NCBI RefSeq assembly: GCF_000725125.1 | Contig: NZ_JFCB01000001.1 | Coordinates: forward strand, 558,001-622,000 | Direction: 5' to 3' | Origin: Streptomyces toyocaensis | Lineage (GTDB): Bacteria > Actinomycetota > Actinomycetes > Streptomycetales > Streptomycetaceae | Length of the DNA stretch: 64,000 bases | Shown: positions 1 to 9,314 of the stretch, piece after piece | Position numbering within the stretch: the stretch's first letter is position 1 | How the letters are laid out: each line of letters opens with the position of its first letter | The notes under the pieces: generated by a model | The model's database searches: none | The model's input: the letters and a program-made list of their open reading frames with translations, nothing else | Told to the model about the DNA's origin: nothing | Translations under genes and position numbers: made by a program

Positions 1-761
1 TTGTGGGCGGGATCCATCACCCCGGTGGACGCCCGCAGCGGCCGCTGCTTGTCGGCCCGGGCCCCGCCGGCCGGCGCCGGCCGGCGCTCACCCGAGGAGA
101 ACCGTTCGTACTCCTCGTGGGCGAGCCGCGCGTCCGCCAGGGCCGCCCGGCCCCGCAGCGCGAGGGCCTCGCCCGTGTCCGGCACCGTCAGCCGTTCGTC
201 GCTCTCGTTGCCGACGGGGGAGACGGGGAAGGAGCCGACGGAGTGGACAGCGGCCAGGCCGAATCCGGCGGCGTGTGCCCGCTCCAGGCCGGCGAGGTGG
301 GCGTCCATCACCTCGGGGTGGCGCTCCGGGGAGAGGACCGGCGTGACAGTGACGCCGATCCCGGTGCCGATCACCTCGGTGACGGCGGGGAGGCCCGCCG
401 CGGTCGCCGGGACGCCGATCAGCACGTCGGGCCGGTCCACCAGCCGGGAGAGGCGTCTCGCCTTGGTCACGGGGGCCGCCGTGTCGTGCGCCGGGCGCGG
501 GTCGGCCCCGAGGCGGACCCGTCCGTCCCGGCCGCCCGTCGCCTCGTCCACGGGCCGCAGAACGTCGGCGGCCGCCCGGACGTCGGTGGTGGTCGTCGTC
601 CGTACGGCCTCGTCAGGGGTCGCGCCCCGCACAGTGGGGCCGGCGAGTCCGCCGGAGCCGAGGTGCTCGCGGGACAGGTCGTCGAGCCACACCGAGACGC
701 CCGCGTCGGGCAGCCGTGTCAGGGCTCCCGCGCCCGCCGTTGCTCCGCTCACAGTGATCAT
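1..761 (-). CDS. Degenerate transaldolase-like protein, 3' end outside window
   Basis: The minus strand is open from an ATG at 761 to the window edge (253 residues visible), after a GAGAGAAG ribosome site. It aligns by eye with actinobacterial transaldolase: WLDDLSR near residue 25, DVRAAADVLRPV near 60, LVDRPDVL near 108, GLPAVTEVIG near 123, EVMDAHLAGLE near 150, KQRPL and ASTGV near the end. Two things are wrong for an enzyme. The segment holding the conserved TTNPTIF strand (about 30 residues after residue 40) is missing. The Schiff-base lysine of the IKIPAT motif is replaced: here it reads LIGVPAT, so Gly116 takes the lysine position. Known family role: exchange of dihydroxyacetone units in the pentose phosphate pathway. 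I infer an inactive paralogue or one with a new role; the frame itself is intact. Confidence 0.78.
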   Translation of the reverse strand, partial: MITVSGATAGAGALTRLPDAGVSVWLDDLSREHLGSGGLAGPTVRGATPDEAVRTTTTTDVRAAADVLRPVDEATGGRDGRVRLGADPRPAHDTAAPVTKARRLSRLVDRPDVLIGVPATAAGLPAVTEVIGTGIGVTVTPVLSPERHPEVMDAHLAGLERAHAAGFGLAAVHSVGSFPVSPVGNESDERLTVPDTGEALALRGRAALADARLAHEEYERFSSGERRPAPAGGARADKQRPLRASTGVMDPAH

Positions 762-962
762 CTTCTCTCTCGCGATGGCGTCAACCGTGCGCGCCTACGG
801 CTGATTCCCCGGTGACTCCGTCGTCGGGGCGAATCCGTACTCGCGTGAACGGGTACCACGTCAGCCCCCTCCGGACGCGAACGCTGGTCCGTTCGGGGCC
901 GGTCGGGCCGGGCCGCACCACCTCCCACGGAAGCGTGTCCACCATTAAGTATGACTTTTAGG

Positions 963-999
963 GGGCGAGGGGCCACCCCCCTCTGGCGGCCCCTCGCCC
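963..999. terminator. GC-rich hairpin between divergent genes
   Basis: Arms of 12 bp (963-974 and 988-999) are exact reverse complements around a 13-nt loop. It lies with the hairpin at 1067-1100 in a 428-base stretch (762-1189) that holds no convincing gene. It is probably a transcription stop or mRNA-stabilising structure; a regulatory role is possible. Confidence 0.45.
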
Positions 1000-1066
1000 G
1001 GCGGCGGGTACCGCGGAACCGCTCCGGTCATGCGCATGGCCTTGCGCAAAGAGGGACGGACATGCG

Positions 1067-1100
1067 GAAGGGGGCTCCACACGCGTGTGGAGCCCCCTTC
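1067..1100. terminator. Perfect 34-bp palindrome, likely terminator of the MMPL operon
   Basis: Bases 1067-1082 and 1085-1100 are exact complements about a GC centre, so the whole 34 bp is a perfect palindrome with 17-bp arms. It sits about 90 bases past the stop of the leftward MMPL gene. There is no long U-tract, which is usual for Streptomyces terminators. Confidence 0.65.
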
Positions 1101-1189
1101 GTCAGCCGGCCGCGGGGAACCGGGTGCGGGGGTGGGCCGGTGCTATGAAGGCGGACCGGTCGACATCCACGAAGTCCGCCGGCCCGCGC

Positions 1190-3298
1190 TCACACCGCTG
1201 TCGGCACGCGTGGCCGGGACTCCTCCCCGGGTTCCTCCCGCAGGCCGAAGCGGTCGTGCGCCCGGCGCAGGGGCCCCGGGGCCCACCAGGCGCGCCGGCC
1301 GAGGACCGCCATGGTGGCCGGGACCAGGAGCATCCGGACGACCGTCGCGTCGACGAGGACGGCCAGGGTGAGACCGAGGCCGATCTGCAGGATGGGCGAG
1401 AACCCGCCTGTCATGAAGGCGCCGAAGACCACCGCCAGCAGCAGCGCCGCGCAGGTGACCACCCGTCCGGAGCGGCGCAGCCCGGCCACCACGGCCTCCC
1501 GGTCGTCGCCGGTGCGCTGCCGGGCCTCGCGCATCCGGGCCAGGATGAACAGCTCGTAGTCCATGGCGAGTCCGAACGCGATCGCGACGATCAGCGGGGG
1601 CGCGGTGAGGCTGAGCGCGCCCAGCCCCTCTGCGCCCAGCAGCCCCGCCAGATGGCCGTCCTGGAACACCCACACGACCGCGCCGAGCGCGGCGCCCAGA
1701 CTGAGCAGGGTCGTCGCGATGGTCCGCAGCGGCAGCAGGACCGAGCCGGTGAACGCGAACAGCAGCAGGAAGATGCCGGCCAGGACGGTCACGGCCGCCC
1801 ACGGCCCCCGTTCCGCGAGCATCGCGCGGAAGTCGACGAGCCGGGCCGCGGTGCCCGTGACCTCGACCGGCTCGTCGCCGCGCACCTCCCGTACCCGCTC
1901 GACCAGTTCGGTCGCCTCCCGGCCGTCGGCCCCGCCCGGCGGCGGGATTTCGATCACCGCGGCGCCGCCGGGCAGTTCACGCGTTCCGGCGCGCGGCGAC
2001 AGCGCCCGGATCCGGTCGGCGGTGGCCGCGTCCGTGCCGGGCCCGACCACGACGGTGACCGGCGAGACCCCGGTGCCCGGCGGGAAGTGCCCGGCGACGG
2101 TGTCGTGCAGCCGCCGGGCCTCGGTGTCCGTGGGCAGCTGCCGGGCGTCGCCCACGGCGATGCTCATCCCGGACACGGGCAGCGCCATGACCAGCAGCGC
2201 CGGGACGACCACGGCCAGGACGGCGACCCTGCGCCGCGCCGCGAACCGGGCGACGCGGGCGAAGAACCGGCCCTCCTCGCCGCGCTCCGGTGTCTTCGCC
2301 GGGGGGATCCGCCCGCCGAACCTCGCCAGCAGCGCGGGCAGCAGGGTCAGCGCGGCCAGCATGTCGATGACGACCACGGCGGCGACCGCGAGGCCCATGC
2401 TGCGCAGGAACACACTGGGGAACACCAGCAGCCCGGTCAGGCTGACGGCCACCGTGAGCCCGGAGAACAGCACCGTCCGCCCTGCGGCGGCGACCGTGCG
2501 GTGCACCGCCTCGACGACGTCGTCGGTCTGCCGGCGCTCCTCCCGGAACCGCACCAGCATCAACAGGGCGTAGTCCACGGCCAGTCCGAGGCCCAGCATC
2601 GTCGTCACCTGGATCGCGTACACGGAGATGTCGGTGACCTCGCTGAAGACGAACAGGGCCAGGAAGGCCCCAGCGATCCCGCTGACCGCGACGATCAGCG
2701 GCAGCAGCGCCGACCGGAGCCCGCCGAACACCACGAGCAGCAGCGCGAGAACCACCGGCAGGGAGATCAGCTCCGCGTTCCTCACGTCCTCCTGGGCGCG
2801 CTCACCGAGCTGCTGCCCCAGCAGCGGGCCGCCGCTCACCCGGACGTCGGGCGCTTCGATCTCCCGGATCCGGTCGGCCGCCGCGTCGAGCGTGCGTTCC
2901 TCGGCGCCGTCGTCCAGTCCGCCCGTCAGCGTGACGGGGATGATGAGCGCCTGCCCGTCCTCGGCGGTCAGGCCGGGCGTGGTGTACGGGTCGGGCACGG
3001 CGGCCACCCCGGCGACCTCCCGGACGTCGGCCACCGCCCGCTCGACGTCGGCGCGCAGCTCCGGGTCCGAGACGGCGGTGCCGGACACCACGCCGGTGAC
3101 CGTCTCGCCCGCCGGATCCACCCGGTCCAGGTACTGGGCGGCCGACTCCGACTCGGTCCCGGGCACTTCGGGCACATTGTCGGAGAGCCGCGCGAAGACC
3201 CCCGTTCCCAGGCCGAAGCCCAGCAGCAGCAAGAGCCCCCACAGGAGCATCACGGTCAAGGGGCGGCGGGTGGCCGCCCGGGCGAGTGCGGAAAGCAC
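1190..3298 (-). CDS. MMPL/RND-family membrane exporter
   Basis: Predicted 702-residue integral membrane protein of the MMPL branch of the RND superfamily, which exports lipids or drugs using the proton gradient. The hydrophobic pattern is the family's: one N-terminal membrane helix, a large outside loop (about residues 40-175), a cluster of five helices with a LGLAVDYALLMLVRFREE segment, then a second loop and helix cluster with AFGLAMDYELFILARMRE. The two matching D-Y motifs are the repeated halves of the transporter. I chose the GTG at 3298 because GGGAGGGA lies just before it; an upstream GTG at 3331 has no ribosome site. It follows the response regulator gene by 130 bases on the same strand, so it is probably the target of that two-component pair. 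Substrate unknown. Confidence 0.9.
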   Translation of the reverse strand: MLSALARAATRRPLTVMLLWGLLLLLGFGLGTGVFARLSDNVPEVPGTESESAAQYLDRVDPAGETVTGVVSGTAVSDPELRADVERAVADVREVAGVAAVPDPYTTPGLTAEDGQALIIPVTLTGGLDDGAEERTLDAAADRIREIEAPDVRVSGGPLLGQQLGERAQEDVRNAELISLPVVLALLLVVFGGLRSALLPLIVAVSGIAGAFLALFVFSEVTDISVYAIQVTTMLGLGLAVDYALLMLVRFREERRQTDDVVEAVHRTVAAAGRTVLFSGLTVAVSLTGLLVFPSVFLRSMGLAVAAVVVIDMLAALTLLPALLARFGGRIPPAKTPERGEEGRFFARVARFAARRRVAVLAVVVPALLVMALPVSGMSIAVGDARQLPTDTEARRLHDTVAGHFPPGTGVSPVTVVVGPGTDAATADRIRALSPRAGTRELPGGAAVIEIPPPGGADGREATELVERVREVRGDEPVEVTGTAARLVDFRAMLAERGPWAAVTVLAGIFLLLFAFTGSVLLPLRTIATTLLSLGAALGAVVWVFQDGHLAGLLGAEGLGALSLTAPPLIVAIAFGLAMDYELFILARMREARQRTGDDREAVVAGLRRSGRVVTCAALLLAVVFGAFMTGGFSPILQIGLGLTLAVLVDATVVRMLLVPATMAVLGRRAWWAPGPLRRAHDRFGLREEPGEESRPRVPTAV

Positions 3299-3428
3299 GG
3301 TCCCTCCCGGCGTGTGATGGTGCGTCGACACGCCTCAGACTCGCGCCGGAGGGCGGGTCGGCGGATCGCCGGAGGGAGCGGTTGGCGGCCCTCGCCCGTA
3401 CGGGGGAGACGGCCGTCCCCCTCACTCC

Positions 3429-4100
3429 TCAGGGGGAGCCGGGCGTGGTCAGCCCCGTCTCGTACGCGCAGATCACCGCCTGCACCCGGTCCCTGAGACC
3501 GAGTTTGCTCAGCACGTTGCTCACATGCGTCTTCACGGTGTGCTCACTGACGAACAGGGTCGTCGCGATCTCCGCGTTCGACAGCCCCCGGGCCAGCAGC
3601 CGCAGGGTCTCCACCTCGCGGGCGGTGAGCGCGTCCAGGCGCCGCGGGGTCGCGGCATCGGCCGTGGCGCGTTCCCGGCGGCGCCGCACGATGTCCGCCA
3701 CCAGCCGCCGCGTCACCGCGGGCGCGAGCAGCGAGTCACCGGCCGCCACCACCCGCACCGCGTGCACGAGGTCGTCCCGGCGGACGTCCTTCAGCAGGAA
3801 GCCGCTGGCACCGGCGTACAACGCCTCGTACACGTACTCGTCCAGGTCGAACGTGGTCAGCATGACCACCTTGCAGCCCGACTGCGCGCACACCCGGCGG
3901 GCCGCCTCCAGACCGTCCATCACCGGCATGCGGATGTCGAGCAGCAACACGTCCGGCGTGTGCCGGCGCACCGCCGCCACGGCCTCCTCGCCGTCACCGG
4001 CCTCGGCGACCACCTCGATGTCGTCCTGGGCGTCGAGGATCATGCCGAAGCCGGCCCGGACCAGCTCCTGGTCGTCGGCGACCACCACCCGGATACTCAC
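3429..4100 (-). CDS. NarL/LuxR-family response regulator
   Basis: A 223-residue regulator with an N-terminal receiver domain and a C-terminal LuxR-type helix-turn-helix. The receiver has the acidic pair Asp9/Asp10, the phospho-acceptor Asp55 in LLLDIRMP, and the lysine in GFLLKD near residue 105. The DNA-binding end has LTAREVETLRLLARGLSNAEIA followed by VKTHVSNVLSKLG. The GTG start overlaps the stop of the kinase gene by 4 bases, so the two are translationally coupled. It probably controls the downstream MMPL exporter gene. Confidence 0.92.
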   Translation of the reverse strand: MSIRVVVADDQELVRAGFGMILDAQDDIEVVAEAGDGEEAVAAVRRHTPDVLLLDIRMPVMDGLEAARRVCAQSGCKVVMLTTFDLDEYVYEALYAGASGFLLKDVRRDDLVHAVRVVAAGDSLLAPAVTRRLVADIVRRRRERATADAATPRRLDALTAREVETLRLLARGLSNAEIATTLFVSEHTVKTHVSNVLSKLGLRDRVQAVICAYETGLTTPGSP

Positions 4101-5293
4101 CCGAGGGCCCCTTCCCGGTCGGCGGCCGCGGGCAGCCGTACGACGACCCGGAACCCGCCGTCCGGGCCGCTGCCCGTCTCGGCGCTGCCGCCGCAGGCCG
4201 CGGCCCGCTCCCGGATGCCGATCAGCCCGTGGCCCCCGGCCTGCCCGGACGTGCCCCGTCCGTCGTCCGTCACCGTGAGGGTCACCTGGTCCTCCGCCCA
4301 GTCCAGCTCGACCACCGCGCGGGAAGCACGGGCGTGCTTCACGGTGTTGGTGAGCGCCTCCTGGACCACACGGTAGGCCGCCACCTCGGTGTCCGTGGAC
4401 AGCGGGCAGGGTTCGCCCCTGGTGCGCAGCTCGGTGCGCAGCCCCGTGGAGTCCTGGACCCGGCGGACCAGGCCGGGCAGGGCCGTCACGCTCGGCTGCG
4501 GAAGCCGCCGCCCCGTCTCGTCGCCCGGCCGCTCCTCCTTCAGCACACCGAGGATGCGGCGCAGTTGGGTCATCGCGTCCCGTCCCGTCGCCGCGATGGT
4601 GTCGAACGTCGCCTCCGCCCGCTCGGGATCCTTGCGCACCACGACCGGCCCGGCCTCCGCCTGCACGACCATCAGACTCACCGCATGCGCCAGGATGTCG
4701 TGCATGTCCCGGGCGATCCGGGCCCGTTCCTCGGCCCTCGCCCGCGCGGTGTCCGCGGCCCGCTCCCGCTCCAGGCGGCGTGCCCGGTCCTCCAGCTCCG
4801 TCGTGTAGGCGCGCTGCACACGCGCGAGCATCCCGAGGGCGTAGGCGCAGACGAGTCCCATCAGGTGGAAGGCGTACTCGAAGGGCTCCTTGTCCGTCTG
4901 GTGCTGCATGGTCGTGACGACCCCGATCACCCAGCCCGTGAGCATCATCCTGCGCTGCCAGGGACGGCCCACGGTCGCCAGGGTGTACAGGACGACCATC
5001 CCGCCGTACATCACGTCGGGCGGGGGCGCGTGGTAAAGGGCCTGCGCCGGGGTGGCGGCCGTCACGGCCCACGCGGTCGTGCAGGGGGCGCGCCGCCGCC
5101 AGACCAGCGGTACGGCCGTGGCGGCTCCGAGCAGCCAGCCCTGCCAGGTCAGCGGGTCGTCGCCCTCGTCGGGAAAGATCCACTGCAGGGAGACGGCGAA
5201 CAGCACGAGCGAGGCGAGCGCGGTGTCGAGGGCGTACGGATTGACCGGACGCCAGCGGGTGACGACCGTCGAGAGGGCGGACCGGAGGGACAT
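4097..5293 (-). CDS. NarL-type sensor histidine kinase
   Basis: A 398-residue membrane kinase. Residues 20-150 hold several hydrophobic segments, likely four to five membrane helices with almost no extracellular loop, so the signal is probably sensed within the membrane. A short coiled stretch leads to the HisKA_3 dimerisation box, ERARIARDMHDILAH, with phospho-accepting His198. The ATPase domain has the N-box VVQEALTNTVKHA and the G-box DDGRGTSGQAGGHGLIGIRER. A GAGGAG ribosome site precedes the ATG. It is the first gene of a kinase-regulator-exporter set reading leftward, an arrangement often used in envelope-stress or drug-response systems. Confidence 0.92.
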   Translation of the reverse strand: MSLRSALSTVVTRWRPVNPYALDTALASLVLFAVSLQWIFPDEGDDPLTWQGWLLGAATAVPLVWRRRAPCTTAWAVTAATPAQALYHAPPPDVMYGGMVVLYTLATVGRPWQRRMMLTGWVIGVVTTMQHQTDKEPFEYAFHLMGLVCAYALGMLARVQRAYTTELEDRARRLERERAADTARARAEERARIARDMHDILAHAVSLMVVQAEAGPVVVRKDPERAEATFDTIAATGRDAMTQLRRILGVLKEERPGDETGRRLPQPSVTALPGLVRRVQDSTGLRTELRTRGEPCPLSTDTEVAAYRVVQEALTNTVKHARASRAVVELDWAEDQVTLTVTDDGRGTSGQAGGHGLIGIRERAAACGGSAETGSGPDGGFRVVVRLPAAADREGALG

Positions 5294-5563
5294 GAGCGGC
5301 TCCTCGGGGCAGGGGCCGTCCCAGTATCACGAGGGGCCCGGACCCGGTCCTCACCGGTGAGAGGGATTTCGAGCACGGAAACGAAAGGCGACGGTCCGTC
5401 CCCGGCCGGTGGGCCCCGCTCCCGGAACCGGCGCCCCTCGACGAGAATGCCGGTGATCCGCCGGCCGCCCGCGGAGGCGAGCGTGGCCCGGTCGGGCGGC
5501 CCGCCGTGGGGCCGCCTCGCGAGTAGGGTCGTCCTCGTTCGTCGTGGTGGGAAGGGTGCGGAC

Positions 5564-6901
5564 GTGAGGCTGACGATTCTGGGCGGCGGAGGGTTCCGCG
5601 TGCCGCTGGTGTACGGGGCGCTGCTCGGGGACCATGCCGAGGGGCGGGTCACCCGGGTCGTCCTGCACGACGTGGACGCCAGCCGGCTGCGGGCGATCGC
5701 CCGGGTCCTGGCCGAGCAGGCCGCCGGTGTGCCCGACGCCCCCGAAGTGACCACGACCACCGACCTCGACGAGGCGCTGCGCGGCGCCGACTTCGTCTTC
5801 TCGGCCATCCGCGTCGGCGGCCTGGAGGGCAGGGCGCACGACGAACGCGTCGCCCTCGCCGAGGGCGTGCTCGGCCAGGAGACGGTCGGCGCGGGCGGCA
5901 TCGCCTACGGTCTGCGCACCGTGCCCGTCGCCGTCGACATCGCCCGCCGGGTGGCGCGCCTCGCCCCCGACGCCTGGGTCATCAACTTCACCAATCCGGC
6001 CGGCCTGGTCACCGAGGCCATGTCCCGCCACCTCGGCGACCGCGTCATCGGCATCTGCGACTCACCGGTCGGACTCGGCCGCCGCATCGCCCGGGCGGTC
6101 GGCGCGCGACCGCGGGAGGCGTGGATCGACTACGTCGGCCTCAACCACCTCGGCTGGGTGCGCGGCCTGCGGGTCGGCGGCCGGGACCGGCTCCCCGGCC
6201 TGCTGGCCGACCCCGCCCTGCTCGGTTCCTTCGAGGAGGGCAGGCTCTTCGGCCTCGACTGGCTGCGGTCCCTGGGCGCGATCCCCAACGAGTACCTGCA
6301 CTACTACTACTTCAACCGTGAGGCCGTGGACGCCTACCGGCGGGCCGAGCGGACCCGCGGCGCGTTCCTGCGTGACCAGCAGGCCCACTTCTACGCCGGG
6401 ACGGACGACCCCGGCGTCTCCGCCCTGGACCTGTGGGACCGCACCCGCGCCGAACGCGAGGCCACCTACATGTCCGAGAACCGGGAGGCGGCGGGCGCGG
6501 GTGAACGCGAGGCCGACGACCTGTCCGGCGGCTACGAGAAGGTGGCCCTCGCCCTGATGCGGGCCGTCGCCCGCGACGAACGCACCACCCTGATCCTCAA
6601 CGTCCGCAACCGCGGCACCCTCTCGCCGCTCGACGCGGACGCCGTGATCGAGGTGCCCTGTCTCGTGGACGCCAGTGGCGCCCACCCCGTCTCCGTGGAC
6701 CCGCTGCCCGGCCACGCCACCGGACTGGTCTGCGCCGTCAAGGCCGTCGAGCGCGAGGTGCTCGCCGCCGCCCGGTCGGGCTCCCGCGCGACGGCGGTGA
6801 AGGCGTTCGCGCTGCACCCGCTCGTGGACTCGGTGAACGTGGCCCGCCGACTCGTCGACGGCTACACCGCCGTCCACCCCGGCCTCGCCTACCTGGCGTA
6901 G
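5564..6901 (+). CDS. 6-phospho-beta-glucosidase-type GH4 enzyme
   Basis: A 445-residue glycoside hydrolase family 4 protein. These enzymes open the glycosidic bond by a redox mechanism that needs NAD+ and a divalent metal. The N-terminus is a Rossmann fold with the GGGGFRVPLVYGALL loop; later come GQETVGAGGI, FTNPAGLVTEAM and, near residue 166, ICDSP, whose cysteine is the usual metal ligand. The histidine in GLNHLGW is the second expected ligand. The GTG start follows GGGAAGG. The length is typical. No PTS transporter gene lies nearby, so whether its substrate is phosphorylated is uncertain. Confidence 0.88.
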   Translation: MRLTILGGGGFRVPLVYGALLGDHAEGRVTRVVLHDVDASRLRAIARVLAEQAAGVPDAPEVTTTTDLDEALRGADFVFSAIRVGGLEGRAHDERVALAEGVLGQETVGAGGIAYGLRTVPVAVDIARRVARLAPDAWVINFTNPAGLVTEAMSRHLGDRVIGICDSPVGLGRRIARAVGARPREAWIDYVGLNHLGWVRGLRVGGRDRLPGLLADPALLGSFEEGRLFGLDWLRSLGAIPNEYLHYYYFNREAVDAYRRAERTRGAFLRDQQAHFYAGTDDPGVSALDLWDRTRAEREATYMSENREAAGAGEREADDLSGGYEKVALALMRAVARDERTTLILNVRNRGTLSPLDADAVIEVPCLVDASGAHPVSVDPLPGHATGLVCAVKAVEREVLAAARSGSRATAVKAFALHPLVDSVNVARRLVDGYTAVHPGLAYLA

Positions 6902-7060
6902 CCGCCACCGGCAACGTCTTCGGGCCGGCCGGTCGCCCCCCGTGACAGCGGCCGACCGACCCGAGCCCCCCGGCTCCCCCGTGCTCCCCCCTCGGCGGCT
7001 TCCCCAGTCGCCTGCACCATCTAGAGCACCGGGACCGGCCCCTGATACACCCCCGGCGAA

Positions 7061-7078
7061 AAATTCCCGGGGGAATTT
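7061..7078 (-). terminator. AT-rich intrinsic terminator of the ATP-grasp gene
   Basis: Read on the minus strand, an 8-bp stem (AAATTCCC with GGGAATTT) starts two bases after the stop codon and is followed by a short T run. An AT-rich stem with T-tract stands out in this GC-rich DNA. The rest of 6902-7060 shows nothing else clear. Confidence 0.6.
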
Positions 7079-7079
7079 C

Positions 7080-8219
7080 TCACGAGCGTGCCCCGGTCGC
7101 CGTCCTCGGCTCCACGGACGCCGCCGGAGCGGGTACGGCAGCCGGCGCGGACACGGCCGCCTGCACCTCCGCGTGCCGCTGCGGCAACGGCAACGGCACC
7201 GGCAGCAGCGGACGCGGACCGGCCACCACCGAGTAGTCCTGGCCGAGGAACGGCGGTACCAGCTCGCCCGGGTCGTCACCGAGCGCCAGCCGCACGGCGG
7301 CCCACGGGGCGTTCACGCCGCACAGCGACAACTGGTGCAGCCCGCCCGCCGGACGGGTGTTGACGTCCATGAGCACGGGCCGACCGCCGAGCATCCGGAA
7401 CTGGATGTTCGACAGGTGGTGCAGCCCGAAGCCCTCCGCGATCCGCCGCGCCGGCTCCAGCCACTGGTCGTCCAGGGTGAAGCCCCTGCGCCGGCCGTTC
7501 TTGGTGCGTCCCACCGCCATCCGGACGCGATTGTCGGGCCCGGTCAGGCAGTCCACCGACACCTCGGGCTGCTCCAGCCGCGGCATCACCAGCCAGTCCA
7601 CCGGCTCCTCGGCCTGCCGCACGGCGTCCAGCACCAGGCCGAGCGGCACGTACGGGCTCGGGAAGCCGCTCAGCTGCGCGAGCGAGAAGGGAGCACGCGT
7701 GATCATCCGGAACCCGACCCCGCCCGCCCCGGAAGCGGGCTTGAAGCAGGCCAGGTGCCCGCGCCCCTCCAGCTCCTCCACCGCCGCGACGAGTTCGTCC
7801 GCGCCCCGCACCCGCCACCACGGCGGCACGGGCACCCCGATCGCCTGGACCGCCTCGTAGGCGATCACCTTGTCCTGGAACACGGCCACCGCCTCCGGCG
7901 GGGGCGCCAGCAGCGCCGTACCGACCGCCTCGAACTCGGCGCGGTGCGCGACGATCGCCGACTGGTGCAGCCGGGGCACGAACACGTCGATGCCGCGGCG
8001 CTCGCACTGAATGAGCGCGTACTCGACGTACGCGGCCGGGGACAGGCCCTCGGGCTCCAGCTCGGCGGTGTCCGCGGCGGCCAGCACGGGGGAGTCGGGG
8101 TCGCCGTGGGTGGCGTGGATCTCGACGGCCCGGTCGCTGGGATTTCTCCTCAGCTGATCCATGAAGAACACGTTCTCCGCGTACGTGCGGTTGAGCCAGA
8201 CGCGTACGCGAGAGACCAT
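7080..8219 (-). CDS. ATP-grasp domain protein
   Basis: A 379-residue protein of the ATP-grasp superfamily, which joins a carboxylate to an amine or thiol using ATP. The pre-grasp region (residues 1-110) contains DVFVPRLHQSAI. The ATP-binding half has FQDKVIAYEAVQAIGVPVPP, the phosphate-anchoring lysine in LACFKPASGAGGVGFRMI (near residue 158), and the metal-binding end SNIQFRMLGGRPVLMDVNTRPAGGLHQLS. The last 50 residues are rich in proline and alanine and probably disordered. It faces the metallophosphoesterase gene across a 237-base gap. The substrate is unknown; relatives include carbamoyl-phosphate-synthase-like and peptide-ligase-like enzymes. Confidence 0.85.
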   Translation of the reverse strand: MVSRVRVWLNRTYAENVFFMDQLRRNPSDRAVEIHATHGDPDSPVLAAADTAELEPEGLSPAAYVEYALIQCERRGIDVFVPRLHQSAIVAHRAEFEAVGTALLAPPPEAVAVFQDKVIAYEAVQAIGVPVPPWWRVRGADELVAAVEELEGRGHLACFKPASGAGGVGFRMITRAPFSLAQLSGFPSPYVPLGLVLDAVRQAEEPVDWLVMPRLEQPEVSVDCLTGPDNRVRMAVGRTKNGRRRGFTLDDQWLEPARRIAEGFGLHHLSNIQFRMLGGRPVLMDVNTRPAGGLHQLSLCGVNAPWAAVRLALGDDPGELVPPFLGQDYSVVAGPRPLLPVPLPLPQRHAEVQAAVSAPAAVPAPAASVEPRTATGARS

Positions 8220-8456
8220 GCAGGCCGCCTTTCACGGTTCGCGGGCAGGGCTCAGCGGCCCGTTGCCCGGGCAGAGGTGGGGAGGGTCACCAAACCGCCC
8301 TGCGCGAAGGGCGTTTCACGGCGGTGGTGTCGGGGCGATCATACGGCTTCGGCGGCGGCCGCTGACACCACCCGCGGGAGACGGGTCGTGCTTGTTCCGG
8401 TGGCACGGATGTGATCTCGTGGTGGTGTTCGGTGACGGCTGAAGGGACCACGGGTG

Positions 8457-9314
8457 ATGTCGGGGACAGGCGGCGGCGGACGGCTGTGGGCCATCAGCGA
8501 TCTGCACATCGGCTACGCCGAGAACCGTGCCCTGGTCGAAGCGATGCAGCCCGGGTCGGACGAGGACTGGCTGCTGGTGGCCGGGGACGTCGCGGAGACC
8601 GTGGAGGACATCCGCTGGGCCCTCAAGACCCTCGCGGGGCGGTTCGCCAAGGTCGTCTGGGCGCCCGGCAACCACGAGCTGTGGACCCACCCGAGCGACC
8701 CGGTCACCCTGCGCGGCGTCGCCCGCTACGACCATCTGGTCGAACAGTGCCGCGACCTCGGAGTGGTCACCCCCGAGGACCCCTACCCCGTCTGGGAGGG
8801 CCCCGGGGGTCCGGTGGCCGTCGCACCGCTCTTCCTGTTGTACGACTACACGTTCCTGCCGCCCGGCTGCGCCACCAAGGACGAGGGGCTGGAGTACGCG
8901 CAGGGCACCGGCGTCGTCTGCACGGACGAGCACCTGCTGCACCCCGACCCCTACCCGAGCCGGGAGGACTGGTGCCGGGCCCGGGTCGCCGGGACGGAGC
9001 GCCGGCTCGCCGAGCTGCCGGACGGCCTGCCCGTGGTCCTCGTCAACCACTACCCGCTGCACCGCCATCCGACGGAGGTGCTCTGGTACCCGGAGTTCGC
9101 CATGTGGTGCGGCACCGTGCTGACCGGCGACTGGCACCGCAGATTCCCCGTCCACACGGTGGTCTACGGCCATCTGCACATCCCCCGGACCACCTGGCAG
9201 GACGGTGTCCGCTTCGAGGAGGTGTCGGTGGGCTACCCGCGCGAGTGGCGCAAGCGGGACCGGCCGCCGGGGCGGCTGCGCCGGATCGTGCCCCGGGAGG
9301 GGGAGGGACGATGA
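8457..9314 (+). CDS. Calcineurin-like metallophosphoesterase
   Basis: A 285-residue metallophosphoesterase. All the metal-binding motifs are present in order: AISDLHIGY near residue 12, VAGDVAE near 41, the GNHE motif in APGNHELW near 70, VNHYPLH near 190 and VYGHLHIPR near 235. It should hydrolyse a phosphodiester or phosphomonoester with two bound metals. I prefer the ATG at 8457 over the adjacent GTG at 8454; GAAGGGA lies upstream of both. Its stop overlaps the ATG of the phosphopantetheinyl transferase gene by 4 bases, so the pair is translationally coupled. Confidence 0.9.
   Translation: MSGTGGGGRLWAISDLHIGYAENRALVEAMQPGSDEDWLLVAGDVAETVEDIRWALKTLAGRFAKVVWAPGNHELWTHPSDPVTLRGVARYDHLVEQCRDLGVVTPEDPYPVWEGPGGPVAVAPLFLLYDYTFLPPGCATKDEGLEYAQGTGVVCTDEHLLHPDPYPSREDWCRARVAGTERRLAELPDGLPVVLVNHYPLHRHPTEVLWYPEFAMWCGTVLTGDWHRRFPVHTVVYGHLHIPRTTWQDGVRFEEVSVGYPREWRKRDRPPGRLRRIVPREGEGR

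Noticed and set aside
951..1148. 65-codon plus-strand frame between the first two genes
   Set aside because: It runs across both hairpins, has no ribosome site, and its product looks random.
1085..3496. 803-codon open frame on the plus strand
   Set aside because: It is the mirror of the MMPL gene. Its protein is Arg/Gln/His/Gly-rich with no family features, as high-GC DNA gives opposite a real gene.
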